Counted from the first letter of the stretch, positions 34,041 to 45,184 are shown. The stretch: DNA of 64,000 nucleotides from Sternotherus odoratus (GCA_032164245.1 JAVMKO010000037.1:171366-235365); one strand, 5' to 3'. Notes: generated from the letters alone by a model not told the origin. Translations and numbers: made by a program.

Positions 34041-34320
34041 CACCAGATTTCAGTTCAGCTTTGGCGATGTGACACATGGACAATCACCTGCCTAGAAAGT
34101 GTCTAAATCCCCTAACCCAGTGGTTGATGGATCAAAACCATTCTCCGCTAGCTTGTGTTTTATTACTTACAACCCTGGAAATCATTCAGCCCGCCTTGAA
34201 TTGTTCTATATATAAAAGAGGGACAAATTCCCTCTCTGTTTACACTTCCGCAGTGATTAAAGGAAGAAATAAAACCCCAACAGAGCCCTATCCCACTCCT
34301 GTGAAATGAGAGCTGTGCTA
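34041..34320. repeat. iMet cassette, copy 3
   Basis: The left flank TTTCAGTTCAGCTTTGG...CCTAGAAAGTGTCTAAATCC is the same as before the iMet relic at 14631. The right flank GCTTGTGTTTTATTACTTAC...GGGACAAATTCCCTCTCTGTTTACAC is the same as after the other iMet genes. Between them most of the tRNA is deleted. Confidence 0.8.
34111..34150 (+). pseudogene. tRNA-iMet 3' fragment
   Basis: CTAACCCAG (3' half of the anticodon arm), then GATGG-ATCAAAA-CCATT and CTCCGCTA: only the 3' half of an initiator tRNA remains. Confidence 0.8.
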
Positions 34321-34899
34321 TGACTCCAATCACATGGTTTGTTCTGCAGCAGGGTCTTTTATTCCTGGAGGAGCAGCAGGGTTCCTGAGCAGAAGCAGCC
34401 TGCTTTATACTAGGCAACTTTAACAAGTCATCTGAAAGTTTCAGATCTTACTCCTTTGGAAAGTCGGCACCGCTGTCAAGCACAGACCTCATGTCCCCCC
34501 CAGATTTCTTTGTTTCCCTGCAGAAAAATGACTCTCTCATGGGGAAACAAAGGGAAGCCAGAAGAGTGGTCATGCGCCCCTCCCCAACAGCACAAAAATG
34601 TTTTTTAACCCCGGAGAAGGCAGCAGAGAGGAGCAGTTTTGCCACTGAGTCTGTATCCCAGCGGAGGGGGACTGCAGGGTGCTCTCCCATCTCTTTGCAC
34701 ACAGTGGCCTGTGCTCCCCACTGCCATGCTGGAGCCTCCACATTTATTTATTGACAAATACATTTTGCAGAATTTTAAAATATGGTGCAGAGAAGTTTTA
34801 TTGTATTTTATTTTTTTGTGCAGAATCCCCTCAGGAGTAAAACTTACTCAGCCAAACTCAGCTGCTCTGTGAAGAGATCCTACAGATAAACTTATAGGG
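34321..34899. other. Unassigned interval
   Basis: The start (ATGACTCCAATCACATGGTT...GCAGCAGGGTCTTTTATTCC) recurs after the next iMet at about 35350, so it belongs to a larger iMet duplication unit. No gene is seen. Confidence 0.5.
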
Positions 34900-34971
34900 A
34901 GCAGAGTGGTGCAGTGGAAGCGTGCTGGGCCCATAACCCAGAGGTCGATGGGTCGAAGCCATCTTCTGCTA
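34900..34971 (+). tRNA. tRNA-iMet(CAT), second good copy
   Basis: 72 nt. Acceptor AGCAGAG/TTCTGCT (one G-U), D arm with TGGTGCAGTGGAAGC, initiator anticodon arm CTGGG-CCCATAA-CCCAG, T arm GATGG-GTCGAAG-CCATC, A73. Base changes relative to 15193 are mostly C to T or G to A. No TTTT follows soon (TTATTATT), unlike the other copies. Folding is intact; activity is less certain. Confidence 0.8.
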
Positions 34972-35600
34972 GCTTATTATTACAGCTCTGGAAATAATTC
35001 CACCTGCCTGTATTTGTTCCACATAGAAAGGGGGAGCAAATTCTCTCCCTGTTTACACTTCCACGGTGATTAAAGGAAGAAATAAAGCCCCAGCAGGGCC
35101 CTGGCCCTCCAAGGCTTCCAGCCACTGCAGTGGTCAGAGTGGCAGCAGACCCCCAGGGTTTCCCCCTCCACAGTGGGACCTTTGGCACTTTCCCCCTCCC
35201 CACCTAGCAGGTGGTGCTGGGGCCCAATGGCTTTTGCCCCCCCCCCCCAGATTCTCTCGGGGTTATTTGTGGTATAGGTTGGGGGTTATGACTTTTTGTT
35301 TCATGCCCATGACTTTTACTAAAAATACCCAGGATTCAATCATAGGCTTATGACTCCAGTCATACGGTTCCTTCTGTGGCAGGGTCTTTTTTCCTGGAAG
35401 AGCAGGGTGGTATTTCCTGGGCAGAGGCAGCCTGCTTCACACTCTGCAAGCCATCTGCAAGAGGCAAACTTTACTCAGGGGCGGGGAATTCTGTGGTTTT
35501 CCTGACTCAGCGAATGAAAACGGACGTGCATTGGTCTGCACTGCTGGGGATCGTTATCGAGCAGACCCCGTCATTGCCATTAGTAGTGTAGACAAGCCTT
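34972..35600. repeat. iMet cassette right flank and unassigned sequence
   Basis: Up to about 35095 it is the iMet right flank (TTTGTTCCACATAG, GTTTACACTTCCACGGTGATT). A (C)12 run sits at 35239-35250. From 35350 it repeats 34319-34440. The rest is unassigned. Confidence 0.5.
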
Positions 35601-35770
35601 GAGACTCAGAGCTTGCTATTGGGAAGTGTTGCCTCTAGAGACATCCAGGGGGTGGTGTGGAATTGTCCCAGGTTACTGGGTGGGGCCTTGAGTGGGTTCT
35701 GTGCTGTGTTGTTGAAAAGGAACCCCAAGATATTGAACCTGGGCCATGTTCCTGCCGACTCTGACAGAAG
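35601..35770 (+). mobile_element. LTR-like fragment, plus orientation
   Basis: Shares ATTGTCCCAGGTTACTGGGT, GTGTTGTTGAAAAGGAACCCC and AAGATATTGAACC with the minus-strand fragment at 16340-16974. Termini were not resolved. Confidence 0.45.
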
Positions 35771-35959
35771 GGTGACAGACAGAAGCAGGGAAAGGGGAGG
35801 AGCTCCAATGAACATATGCAATTATTCAATGAGGGGGGGCCTGGCAGGAAGGAAATTCCTCTGCAAGCCCCCTTGGCAGAGAGGGGGATCTGTGATGTCC
35901 TCCGCACTGGAGATACAGGCCAGGGATGGGGCAGTAACTGGAGTGAGGCAGAGTGGCAG

Positions 35960-37116
35960 TGTGACGGTGCTGTTCCTGGTGGGATCCAACTGTGAGTGTC
36001 AGATCAGGACAGATTGCTTCCAAAGGGGCAACTACAGCCCAAAGCTGGGGTTTTTCCACACTAAGGTAAACCAAACCAGTCAAACAGAAAAGATGTTGGT
36101 TTCACCCCACTGGCTAACCACAAGTCACACAAGCAATTCCCTTAGACACTCCAGGTTCCCAGTATCACCACCAGCAGCCACCTGTCCTGGGGTCCAATGG
36201 TTATGAAAACCAATACCCCAAATAAAGGAAACAGTTCTCCCCAATTCCAAAGAATTAGGCCCCAGACCCAGGTCAATATACAAATCAGATCTTCCCACAA
36301 ATCACGCTGTTGCCAATTCTTTAGAATCTAAAATCTAAAGGTTTATTATACAAGGAAAAAGGTCTAGGTGAGGGTTAAGAATGGTTAAAAGAAACCAATT
36401 ACATGCAGTAATGGCACATCTCTTGGTTCAGGCTTACAGCAAAGTAGAATAAACTGCAGGTTTAGATGAAAGTCTCTGGAATGCATCCCCTCCAGGGATG
36501 GGTCATCAATCCGTTGGTCAGAACTTCCACATGTAGCAAAATCCCATCCAGCGGTAGGTGCTAGCTGAACACTGCAGATTGAAGACAAAAGGGGGGGCTG
36601 TAGCAGCTTCCTTTATAGTTTTTTCCAGGTGCAAGAACCTCTTTGTTCCTGCTGTGAAAAGTCCAGCCCCCATGAAGTTCTGGAGCCACATGGGCAGATC
36701 ACATGACCATGCATGACTCATTATTTGCAGGCAGCAGCCATTATGCACAGGCTGCCTGGCATGTTCTTTGGTAGACTTCTCGTCTGGGTTGGGGCATTCC
36801 AAGCTCCCAGAGTCCATTGTGTCGCTGATGTCCCTTAACGGCCCATCAGCCAGGCCAGCCAAGATAACAACAGCTTGTCTGGGATTTCACCCAGCAGCCA
36901 AGCATCAGTTTCAAGTACAAGCACCATATATCCAATATTCATAACTTTAGTTCCAAAAAAGATGCACACATATCAATGGCATATTCATAATTAGCCCTCC
37001 ATAACCTGGTCATAGACACCTGTTATGACCCCCCTTCACATAAGATTTGGTGTTACTATAGGACCTTGGTTGCTCCAATGATCTATATGATCCCAAATAA
37101 TTACAGTAACGTGACA
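35960..37116 (-). mobile_element. Solo LTR, 1157 bp
   Basis: Bounded by a 5-bp duplication GGCAG (35955-35959 and 37117-37121). On the minus strand it begins TGTCACGTTACTG and ends CACCGTCACA, with a TATA-like CTATAAAGG near 36620 and AATAAA near 36343, in the right order. It interrupts the hAT-like repeat whose right part follows. No internal retroviral genes. Confidence 0.85.
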
Positions 37117-37121
37117 GGCAG

Positions 37122-37594
37122 TGTGTCTGGCTCCTGACGGGCTGTGTGGCTGCCAGACATACTGCTCCGAGTGGCATGGTAAGGGGGTGGGCAGGGAGTC
37201 TTGGGGGCAGTCAGGGGTCAGGGAACAGTGGGGGGTTGGATGGGGTGGAGGTTCAGAGGGGTAGTCAATGATTTGGGAATGGGGGGTTGGATAGGGAGTG
37301 GGAGTCCTTGGGGGGGCTGTCAGGGGCTAGAGATGTGGACAGGGGTCAGGGCAGTTGGGGAACATGGAGTGGGGGGGTTGGATGAGGTGGGGTGGGGTTG
37401 GGGTTGGGGTGGAGTTGGGGTGGGATGGGGTGGGGATGGGGTGGGGTTGTCAGGGGGCAGGGGAGGGGAGGGGAGGGGAGGTGGCAGATAAAAGGACAAA
37501 GCTGTTTGGGAAGGCCCAGCCTTCCCTACTTGGCCCTCCATACAGTTTTGCAACCCTGATATGGCCCTTGGGCCAAAAAGTTTTCCCACCCCTG
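37122..37594. mobile_element. hAT-like element, right part
   Basis: CTGCTCCGAGTGGCATGGTA, the G-rich GGGGTTGGATAGGG units and the end GTTTTCCCACCCCTG match the complete element at 48155-48747. The left part is cut by the LTR. It includes GGGGTTGGGGTGG and GGGGAGGGGAGGGG simple repeats (37380-37485). Confidence 0.7.
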
Positions 37595-37773
37595 GTTTAA
37601 CAGGACACAGTCCTGTGCTCTCCAAGCTGCCCACTTCCCATACTGCTAGGATCCTTTCCTGATCTCCCCCGACTCCTGGGATCCCCTCCCAACACTGTCC
37701 AACTCCCGTACTCCCAGGATCCCTCCCTCTTCCTTCACTTCCTGCCTCCCCTTGGAGCAAAAGCTCTGCTCTA

Positions 37774-37845
37774 TTCCCACACTGGGAATTGAACCCGGGC
37801 CACCTGGGTGAAAACCAGGAATCCTAACCACTAGACCATGTGGGA
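37774..37845 (-). tRNA. tRNA-Glu(TTC)
   Basis: Minus strand: acceptor TCCCACA/TGTGGGA with A73, D arm TGGTCTAGTGGTTAGGA, anticodon arm CCTGG-TTTTCAC-CCAGG (anticodon TTC), T arm CCGGG-TTCAATT-CCCAG with one C-A mismatch. TTTT follows on the minus strand (AGCTTTTGC). Probably active or only recently decaying. Confidence 0.88.
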
Positions 37846-37879
37846 CTGGTAGCACTATGTATATCTAACCCAATGACTC

Positions 37880-38101
<222 letters not shown>

Positions 38102-39499
38102 GACTGTACATGGGGTTGGCTGCTCAAGTTACTAATCTGGGTGTAAAAAGACAGTTATTGTTGTAATGCAGATGTAGTCCTGGTGCAGTGGTTGGCATTA
38201 GCTTTCCCCTCCACCTGACCTACCCTCCATCACTTTTCCTAGTCTAAATAAACCCTGAGCATCACGGTGATACTGTTCCCCCATTTCACAGCAATTGTTA
38301 GTCATCAAATTCCCCAAGTTAGAACCAAATTGTTTCATTCTCAGTTGGGCTGATGTTGCTCCAGGTTGTGCCGGGGATCAGATATTTTTACTACCATTTT
38401 CCTCACAGTAAGCACTGATCTCAGCCTGGGTCTGTGTATCACAGGTGTTGCTAGGAAAGGGAAGTGAATGGTTCTAGGTCCAGTGATCCTCATTCAAATC
38501 AATCCAGAACCTGAGAATCCTTCCCCTTTTCAAGGATGTGGGAAGGGAGACATTTAAAAGAGCTCTCTGAGCTACAGCACGTGGCTAAGTAAAGAGAAAA
38601 AGCCTTATATTCTCCCTCTTTGGTTGCTGGGTTTACTCCTGAAGCACTTGCCACCCACGTAGTATCTATGGCTCATCCCTAACCCTCGATGCTGCTGCTT
38701 ACAATAGAATGTGAAAGGAGCGGTGGCAGTGCAAGAACCTTCTGGGACACAGATCTGAGGGCTTGGGAGAGACAGATTGTCTGAGACACCAGAGTGCTGT
38801 AAACTAGGCAGCCACCCCCTAAATCAGGGGCCTGTTCCAGCTCTGAGTCTGGGCTACCACGATCCCTCCCACAGAGCAGGGTGTGCACAGATTACAGCCT
38901 GGAAATAGGCCTGTGAAATTAACTCCTACTCTCCCTGTCATGGCTTCCCCTAGACCAAGTGACATCCCAGCCAAGAGAATCCCAACCCCTATCAGACAGA
39001 GGGTGGGGCAATGAGCTGAGAAAGCACCGTGGCATCACCTGGGGAAAGCTAGAGGATTTAGCCCAGTCACCTCTCGGAGCCGTGTCGCTCAGTCTCCTCT
39101 GCCCTTGGCGGTTGGCCTATAGAGGTCAGCTCTTCCTGCTGGTCTCACTGCATGACTTGCCAAAGGAGAACGTGAGGTGGGAATGGGGTAACAGAGGAAG
39201 GTGATGCATGGAGGGGAAAAGGACCCTGAAAATCTCAGGGCCTCAGGGAAAACCCAACCGCTCCTATTGGGAAAACTGCGGTGTTGGAGATCTGCAGGGG
39301 AAAGGGACTGTGTGAACTGTCAAGGTGGGGAATGAATAACAATCTACAGCTAGATTCACCTCATGAACCACCCACACAGGCTAATCACCCTGCAGCTAAA
39401 AGGGAAAGTGGGAACAATTCCTTGCTGTTCAGCCATAGAAACAGTGACCCAATTGCACCCCCAGTGAATGTCCCGGGGAAAGCTGGAGTTTTCAGGCAG
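38102..39499. other. Unassigned interval
   Basis: No gene recognised. 39025-39205 is a diverged copy of 29730-29910. The rest has no identifiable repeat ends. Confidence 0.4.
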
Positions 39500-40080
39500 G
39501 TGGAAATAGCAGATCCTAGAAACACGTGGAGCTTCCCACCCCACTGCTACCACCAGGGGCAGGTGTTGAGCGACTCACAGCACCCCTCCCCCACCATGAC
39601 CTTCCAGCAGGGGGTGGCAGCACCCACCACCCAATGCAGGGGAGAGGGCTGAGTGTATCTCTGCACACTGAGTCCAGGACACACACTCTCCCTGCCCCAC
39701 ACATCAAATCTGTCCCTGCTGCAAAGTGACCCCTAAGAACCAGCAACCCCCAGGACAGCAGGATTGATTCTCAGAGCAGGGAATGTGTCCCCCATGCTGC
39801 CCTTAGGCCACTGGATGCTCTGGATACAGGAGGGCTCTGAGTGTAACCCACAGCAAGCACAGTCCATCTAGGGATGTAGCTCAGTGGGAGAGTGCATGCT
39901 TTGCATGTATGAGGCCCTGGGTTCAATCCCCAGCATCTCCAAGTTCTCTTTTCATCCTGCTGCTTTGCTCACACCAGAGGGGAGGTTCCCAGCCGTCTCC
40001 CTGCAGGAGTTTCAGTCTGGCTCAGTGAGGGGCAAGTGCCAATTGCATGGACTGTCTGGGTGGGGTTCTGCTCCTAAGTC
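39500..40080. repeat. tRNA-Ala cassette, copy 2
   Basis: Close colinear match to 30957-31550, including the Ala gene and flanks (CACTCTCCCTGCCCCACACAT; AAGTTCTCTTTTCATCC). Confidence 0.85.
39870..39941 (+). tRNA. tRNA-Ala(TGC), second copy
   Basis: 72 nt, as at 31328 with G1 changed to A (A1-C72 mismatch), GGTAG to GGGAG in the D loop and one D-stem change (GAGTGC). Anticodon TGC, G3-U70, T arm and the downstream TTTT are kept. RNase P and AlaRS contact the top pair, so efficiency may be reduced. Possibly functional. Confidence 0.75.
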
Positions 40081-41082
40081 ACCTGGACACTTTTAAGATT
40101 TCCCACCTGCTGTGCTGCTTGGGAGAATGGTGGATGAGAAGGGCGAATCCTCCAGCCCTGGAGGGAAAGTCCCAGATGGAGAGGAGAGGAAAGGGAGGGG
40201 CAGTCAATGCTCAGAGAGGAGAGAGGTCAGTGATTTTCACCCCCCAGGGGACACTGTCTTTTTGAGGTGAGTGCAGCTGGCTTGGGAGGGTGCTGAGGAT
40301 GGGTATAAAAAAGGCTGGAGTCAATGATAGATGAGATCATAGCAGGGTAAGGGGAATGACAGCTCCACAGAAGGTCCTAAAACTCAGATACCCCAGTTAT
40401 AGGCACCCTCACCTCACCCACAGAGAACAAAGACAAAGAAGGTCCCAGCCCCCGCTACACGGATCCCATGGAGAAGACTCTGAAGTGAGATGAAGGTTCC
40501 CTCACAAAGGGGAGCGGAAATCCCTCAATGTCCTGGAATTTATGTAATGCCACCATCAATCCCTGCCCAGGTGTGGGCTGAGGTGCATCAGCAGAAGGTT
40601 GGGTTAACCAATAGGGCTGCCTCCTAGGCCAGGCTGCAGCCCAGCTTCATGACACTCTCCCCTGTGGGATGTTAGAGTTGACTTTTGCTTCCATTAGGTC
40701 TCTAATTTTCATCTGCTGAGCTGAAATCACTTTGGGCCTAGTAGTGCATCTGTGCTAAGGCCCCTCTCCTATGAGCTGAAATCACTTAAGAGCTGAAATC
40801 TGTTAAGAGCTGAAAATCACTGAGCACTGAAACTACATTGTGGAGCAGTTTGTGTGTTGGTTAGCGGAGTGACTGCCAGTGTGGAGTTGAGCTGCTGGCA
40901 GAGCAGCTTGTAGAGGTTTTACAGCCACGTGTGAGATACGGAGAGAAAAGGGGGGAACTGGAGAGAATTTGTATCAGGGGGTGACACCAACAGGGACCAA
41001 ATCCATTTAACTCCCCTGCCCCCGCCTGCCACTCACCCCCCGGGGATTTCCTGGCTGCGCAGAGACAGTTCAACCCCCCCAC
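40081..41082. other. Unassigned interval
   Basis: Non-coding sequence with repeated GAGCTGAAATC(AC) words (40725-40830). It becomes C-rich toward the minisatellite. Confidence 0.4.
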
Positions 41083-41850
41083 CCGACACCCCCCACATCC
41101 CCCTCCCTCTGCACCACAGGGGACCCCCCGAATCCCCCTCCCGCCACCCCTTCCCCCACACCACAGGGGACCCCCCGAATCCCCCTCCCGCCACCCCTTC
41201 CCCCACACCACAGGGGACCCCCTGAATCCCCCCTCCCGCGACCCCTTCCCCCACACCACAGGGGACCCCCTGAATCCCCCCTCCCGCCACCCCTTCCCCC
41301 ACACCACAGGGGACCCCCTGAATCCTCCCTCCCGCCACCCCTTCCCCCACACCACAGGCGACCCCCTGAATCCCCCTCCCGCCACCCCTTCCCCCACCCC
41401 ACAGGGGACCCCCTGAATCCCCCCTCCCACCACCCCTTCCCCCGCACCACAGGGAACCCCCTGAATCCCCCCTCCCGCCACCCCTTCCCCCGCCCCACAG
41501 GGGACCCCCTGAATCCCGCCTCCCGCCACCCCTTCCCCCGCACCACAGGGGACCCCCTGAATCCCCCCTCCCACCACCCCTTCCCCCACCCCACAGGGGA
41601 CCCCTTGAATCCCCCCTCCCGCCACCCCTTCCCCCACCCCACAGGGGACCCCCTGAATCCCCCCTCCCGCCACCCCTTCCCCCGCCCCACAGGGAACCCC
41701 CTGAATCCCCCCTCCCGCCACCCCTTCCCCCGCCCCACAGGGGACCCCCTGAATCCCGCCTCCCGCCACCCCTTCCCCCACACCACAGGGGACCCCCTGA
41801 ATCCCGCCTCCCACCACCCCTTCCCCCACACCACGGGGGACCCCCCGCCG
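41083..41850. repeat. 47-48-bp minisatellite
   Basis: About 16 tandem copies of a C-rich unit containing CCCTGAATCCC, CCTCCCGCCACCCCTTCCCC and CACCACAGGGGACC. Variants are Cs gained or lost, GCCCC/ACACC and GCCACC/ACCACC alternatives. The long open frames that cross it on both strands are a by-product of the repeat. Confidence 0.95.
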
Positions 41851-41913
41851 GCCCCAGTCTCTGCCCCCCCATTCCCGCGGGGCCGGATCCACTGGGGCTG
41901 GGGCAGCTCCGAG

Positions 41914-42548
41914 TAGGGTGACCAGATGTCCTGATTTTATCGGGACAGTCCCGATTTTGAGGCAGTTGTCCCGCGTCCCGACCGACGCCTCTTTTGTCCC
42001 GATTTCGGGACCTTCAGAAGAGCCCGGCGCAGGCAGGAGCACCCGGCTCGCCCCCACCGCCCCAGGGCCAGGCCGAGAGCAGCACTCGCTGTAGGGACAG
42101 GGAGGAGAGTTGCTGCTGCAGCAGGGTTGCAGCCAGTGCCAGCCGGCAGAGGGAAGGGGGGGGACAGAGAGCCCCCCTCGCAACCTGGCTCTGCCTCCCC
42201 CCCCCCCCGCACCTCCCCCAACGGTCCCCCAGCCTCCCCTTGCCCTTTCCATGTCCCCCGGAGCAGCCAGGAGCGGCTGTGTCCCTTCTCCTCCCTTCAG
42301 CAACTACCACCGCAGGGTCCTAGTGCCTGCCATCTTCTGCTGCCAGTGAGCTGAGTGAGTTTGCTGCTGGGGGAGCAGGAAAGGCGGGGCTCTGCAATGG
42401 TCTGGGAAAAGGGGAGCGGGGGGTGCAAGGTAAAAATTTTGCCTAGGGCACAAAATATCCTTGCTCTGCCCCCACCCCTTCCTTCCCCACTGCTCGCCCC
42501 TTCCCCCCCCCCTCGCCCATATTTCGCTCTTGCGATCTGGTCACCCTA
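41914..42548. mobile_element. hAT-like element TAGGGTGACC type
   Basis: 635 bp. Perfect 14-bp inverted tips TAGGGTGACCAGAT/ATCTGGTCACCCTA and a perfect 8-bp target duplication GCTCCGAG (41906-41913, 42549-42556). Internal CCCGATTTTATCGGG-type palindromes. No transposase. It lies just upstream of the first promoter. Confidence 0.92.
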
Positions 42549-42717
42549 GCTCCGAGGCTTCTCCCCGGTTCCCGGGGCCGAGAGTCACTTTCCCGCCCGG
42601 CCCCTCCCCCCCCGGGTCTCTCCCCCCCCCGCCTCGGGGCTTTGTTCTCCCCCCGCACTGGGGCCACGAGACTCTTTGTTATTCCCACCAGTGTGGCTCA
42701 CACTGAGCCCCGCCCCC

Positions 42718-42925
42718 CTGGGCTGGAGAGGGCGGAAGCGCCCCCGGGGCAGGCTGGGAGATGTAGTTCCTGACTCTCCCTGGAGCGGAAGTGACGTTGG
42801 GCGGGGGCGGGGACCCGGGGAGTGACGAGCCGAGCTGCGAACGTCTGCGGGGCGCTGCGGTTCTGCCTGGCTCGCGCGGGGCGGTTGGAGCCTCTCCCGG
42901 CTCTGGGCATGCGCAGATCTCACGG
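42718..42925 (+). promoter_or_regulatory. CpG-island promoter 1
   Basis: GCAGGCTGGGAGATGTAGTT (42749 on) is a ZNF143/THAP11-type site with one change. CGGAAGTGACGT (42786-42797) joins an ETS and a CRE half. GGGCATGCGCAG (42905-42916) is NRF1-like. High CpG density. Same motif order as at 45.0 kb. Such promoters are usual for zinc-finger and housekeeping genes. No first coding exon could be tied to it; the minisatellite at 43 kb lies just downstream. Confidence 0.7.
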
Positions 42926-43009
42926 GGGGAGAGGGAGACTCACTGGTTCCTCACAAGCCCCCCCCAAGGAGGCGGCTGGTTCTGGCCACCGACCGCCCCA
43001 CAGCCCAGC

Positions 43010-43675
43010 GCGATAGACCCCAGAGCGGGGGAAACACCCCTCGGCCCCCCCATCCCCCATGAACCCCCCAATAGACCCCAGAGCGGGGGAAACACCCCTC
43101 GGCCCCCCCATCCCCCATGAACCCCCCAATAGACCCCAGAGCGGGGGAAACACCCCCCGGACCCCCCCATCCCCCATGAACCCCCCAATAGACCCCAGAG
43201 CGGGGGAAACACCCCTCGGCCCCCCCATCCCCCATGAACCCCCCAATAGACCCCAGAGCGGGGGAAACACCCCTCGCCCCCCCCCATCCCCCATGAACCC
43301 CCCAATAGACCCCAGAGCGGGGGAAACACCCCTCGCCCCCCCATCCCCCATGAACCCCCCAATAGACCCCAGAGCGGGGGAAACACCCCTCAGCCCCGCC
43401 CAGATCCCCCATGAACCCCCCAATAGACCCCAGAGCGGGGGAAACACCCCTCGGCCCCCCCAGATCCCCCATGAACCCCCCAATAGACCCCAGAGCGGGG
43501 GAAACACCCCTCGGCCCCGCCCCCAGGTCCCCCATGAACCCCCGAATAGACCCCAGAGCGGGGGGAAACACCCCTCGGCCCCCCCCCCAGATCCCCCATG
43601 AACCCCCCAATAGACCCCAGAGCGGGGGAAACACCCCTCGGCCCCCCCCAGATCCCCCATGAACCCCCCCACAAT
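43010..43675. repeat. 58-bp minisatellite
   Basis: About 11 copies of a unit with CCATGAACCCCCCAATAGAC, CCCAGAGCGGGGGAAACACC and CCTCGGCC. Copies are very similar and differ mainly in C-run length and insertion of CAGAT, implying recent expansion. Confidence 0.95.
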
Positions 43676-43784
43676 GGACACAACCCTCGTCTCCTGCAGC
43701 CCAATGGGGACAGCTGACCCCTCCCCCCTCCCAGAACCCCCCAATCCCTGGCAGGACCCAACCCTGTGTGACCAGCCCCCCATA

Positions 43785-44015
43785 ACCCCCTAATCCCTGA
43801 CACGTCCTGACCCCACCCCCACCTGCCTAGTGCCCTTCACCACCCCCTAATCCCTGACACCACATCACCCCACCCCCACCTGCCTAGTCCCTCCACCACC
43901 CCCTAATCCCTGACACCCCATCACCCCACCCCCACCTGCCTATCCCCCACAACCTCCTAATCCCTGACACATCCTGACCCCATCCCCAGCTGCCTAGTCC
44001 CCCAGAACTCACCAA
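43785..44015. repeat. ~70-bp tandem repeat
   Basis: Four diverged copies of a unit with CCCCCTAATCCCTGACACC, CACCCCACCCCCACCTGCC and TAGTCCC. Confidence 0.85.
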
Positions 44016-44630
44016 TGCCTGCCACACCATGTAACCTACCACCTCCCCCCGACCCCCAGGATCACCTTGTCACGGAGCGCCCGGGCGATGGTCTGGAACC
44101 GCTCCCTAGGAAGCCAGACCGGACTCCGGGTGAAGGGCCCCTTCTCTGTACACAGCCTGTTTCCCAGGCCAGGAGCTTCAGGGGTCCCCACTTCCACCTT
44201 CCTGGGTCTGACCTCAGAGCATTCAGCACCTTCTGCCCCTCTGAGTGCTTCCCGCAGCAAGCCTGCCTGGGCGGGGTCCTGGGGGAGCCCATGGGTTCTG
44301 CACCCCAAATCCACAGTCAAACGTGACTCTCAGCCAGCCAGCAGAATAGACAGTTTATTTGAGATGCCAGGAACACCATCCAACTCACAGCTTCTCAGTC
44401 TCAACAGGGTCCCTCAGTCAGGCCTTTCTGGGGTGTGCCAGGAGGTGAGACCCAGATTCTGGGCTCCTGCTTCTCCCCCAGGTTTATTCGATGACTTCTA
44501 ATCACAGACCATACAGCAAGTGTGAGCCTTCAGCTGGATCCATCTTGGGGCCAGAGAGCGAGTTCGCTTCTCTCCCTCTCCCAGCTAGACCCAGACCCAA
44601 GTCTTCTTTATGTGCAAGAATAGAAACACC
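44016..44630. other. Unassigned, LTR-like in part
   Basis: Contains GACAGTTTATTTGAGATGCC and GTTTATTCGATGACTTC, which read as AATAAA-type signals on the minus strand. I suspect LTR sequence but found no ends. Confidence 0.3.
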
Positions 44631-44639
44631 CCCAACTGG

Positions 44640-44876
44640 GGGGCCGTGGGGCGCGGCGGGGGCCAAGGTGAGCGAGGACAAGCTCTACGGGCTGCCTGGC
44701 GCGAAGAAGGGCAAAGGCGGGCGGGGCGAGGGCGGGCAGCAGCGCAGCCAGGGGGGCCCAGCGGGGCGGGACCCGGCGCTCACCCCGGGCCAGGTGCTGG
44801 AGGCGGCGCGGCGGCTGCTGGAGGCGGGGCTGCCGGCCGGGGAGCTGCAGAGCGCCCGCCCTGCCATGGGCTACAG
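44640..44876 (+). CDS. Candidate coding exon, product unknown
   Basis: A CpG-rich open stretch encodes KVSEDKLYGLPGAKKGKGG, a Gly/Arg-rich segment, then LTPGQVLEAARRLLEAGLP and ELQSARPAMGYR, ending at a donor-like CAG|GTAGGG (44876/44877). The regular amphipathic helix (VLEAARRLLEAG) and the donor favour a real exon. I do not recognise the protein. The left edge is uncertain; CAAG at 44666-44669 or an upstream acceptor could start it. It lies about 140 bp before promoter 2, on the same strand. GC-rich chance frames are common here, so confidence is low. Confidence 0.35.
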
Positions 44877-45019
44877 GTAGGGGGCACCGCCGGGGGGGCA
44901 GCGGAGAAAAGGGGGGTCCTGGGAGGGGGCTTTCCACACACCCCCGGGACACGGAGGATTCGCCTGAGAAGCGGCGACGCTGCACCCGCGGGGGGGTCAG
45001 GCAGAGCCCGGGGTGCGCT

Positions 45020-45184
45020 CCGACCTGGGCTGGAGAGAGCGGAAGCGCCCCCGGGGCATGCTGGGAGATGTAGTTCCTGCCTGTCCCGGGGGCGGAAGTG
45101 ACGTCGGACAGGGGGGCGGGAGGAGCCGGACTGCGAACACTCCCGGCTCTGGGCATGCGCAGATCGCCCAGCGGCCGCCTCCAG
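45020..45184 (+). promoter_or_regulatory. CpG-island promoter 2 and 5' exon
   Basis: It holds a consensus ZNF143/THAP11 site GCATGCTGGGAGATGTAGTT (45056-45075), a fused ETS-CRE CGGAAGTGACGTC (45093-45105) and NRF1-like GGGCATGCGCAG (45151-45162). A donor-like CTCCAG|GTACTG lies at 45184/45185, so a short untranslated first exon ending there is likely. It shares long stretches with 42718-42925 (GGCGGAAGCGCCCCCGGGGC, ACTCCCGGCTCTGGGCATGC-like), so the two are duplicates. The gene it serves would lie to the right, beyond the minisatellite. Confidence 0.75.

Noticed and set aside
40861..42303. 480-codon minus-strand frame
   Set aside because: It runs through the 47-48-bp minisatellite, a hAT and unique sequence without any domain; absence of stops follows from G-rich repeat composition.
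42920..43783. 287-codon Gly-rich minus-strand frame
   Set aside because: It is the 58-bp minisatellite read on the G-rich strand; several frames are open at once.
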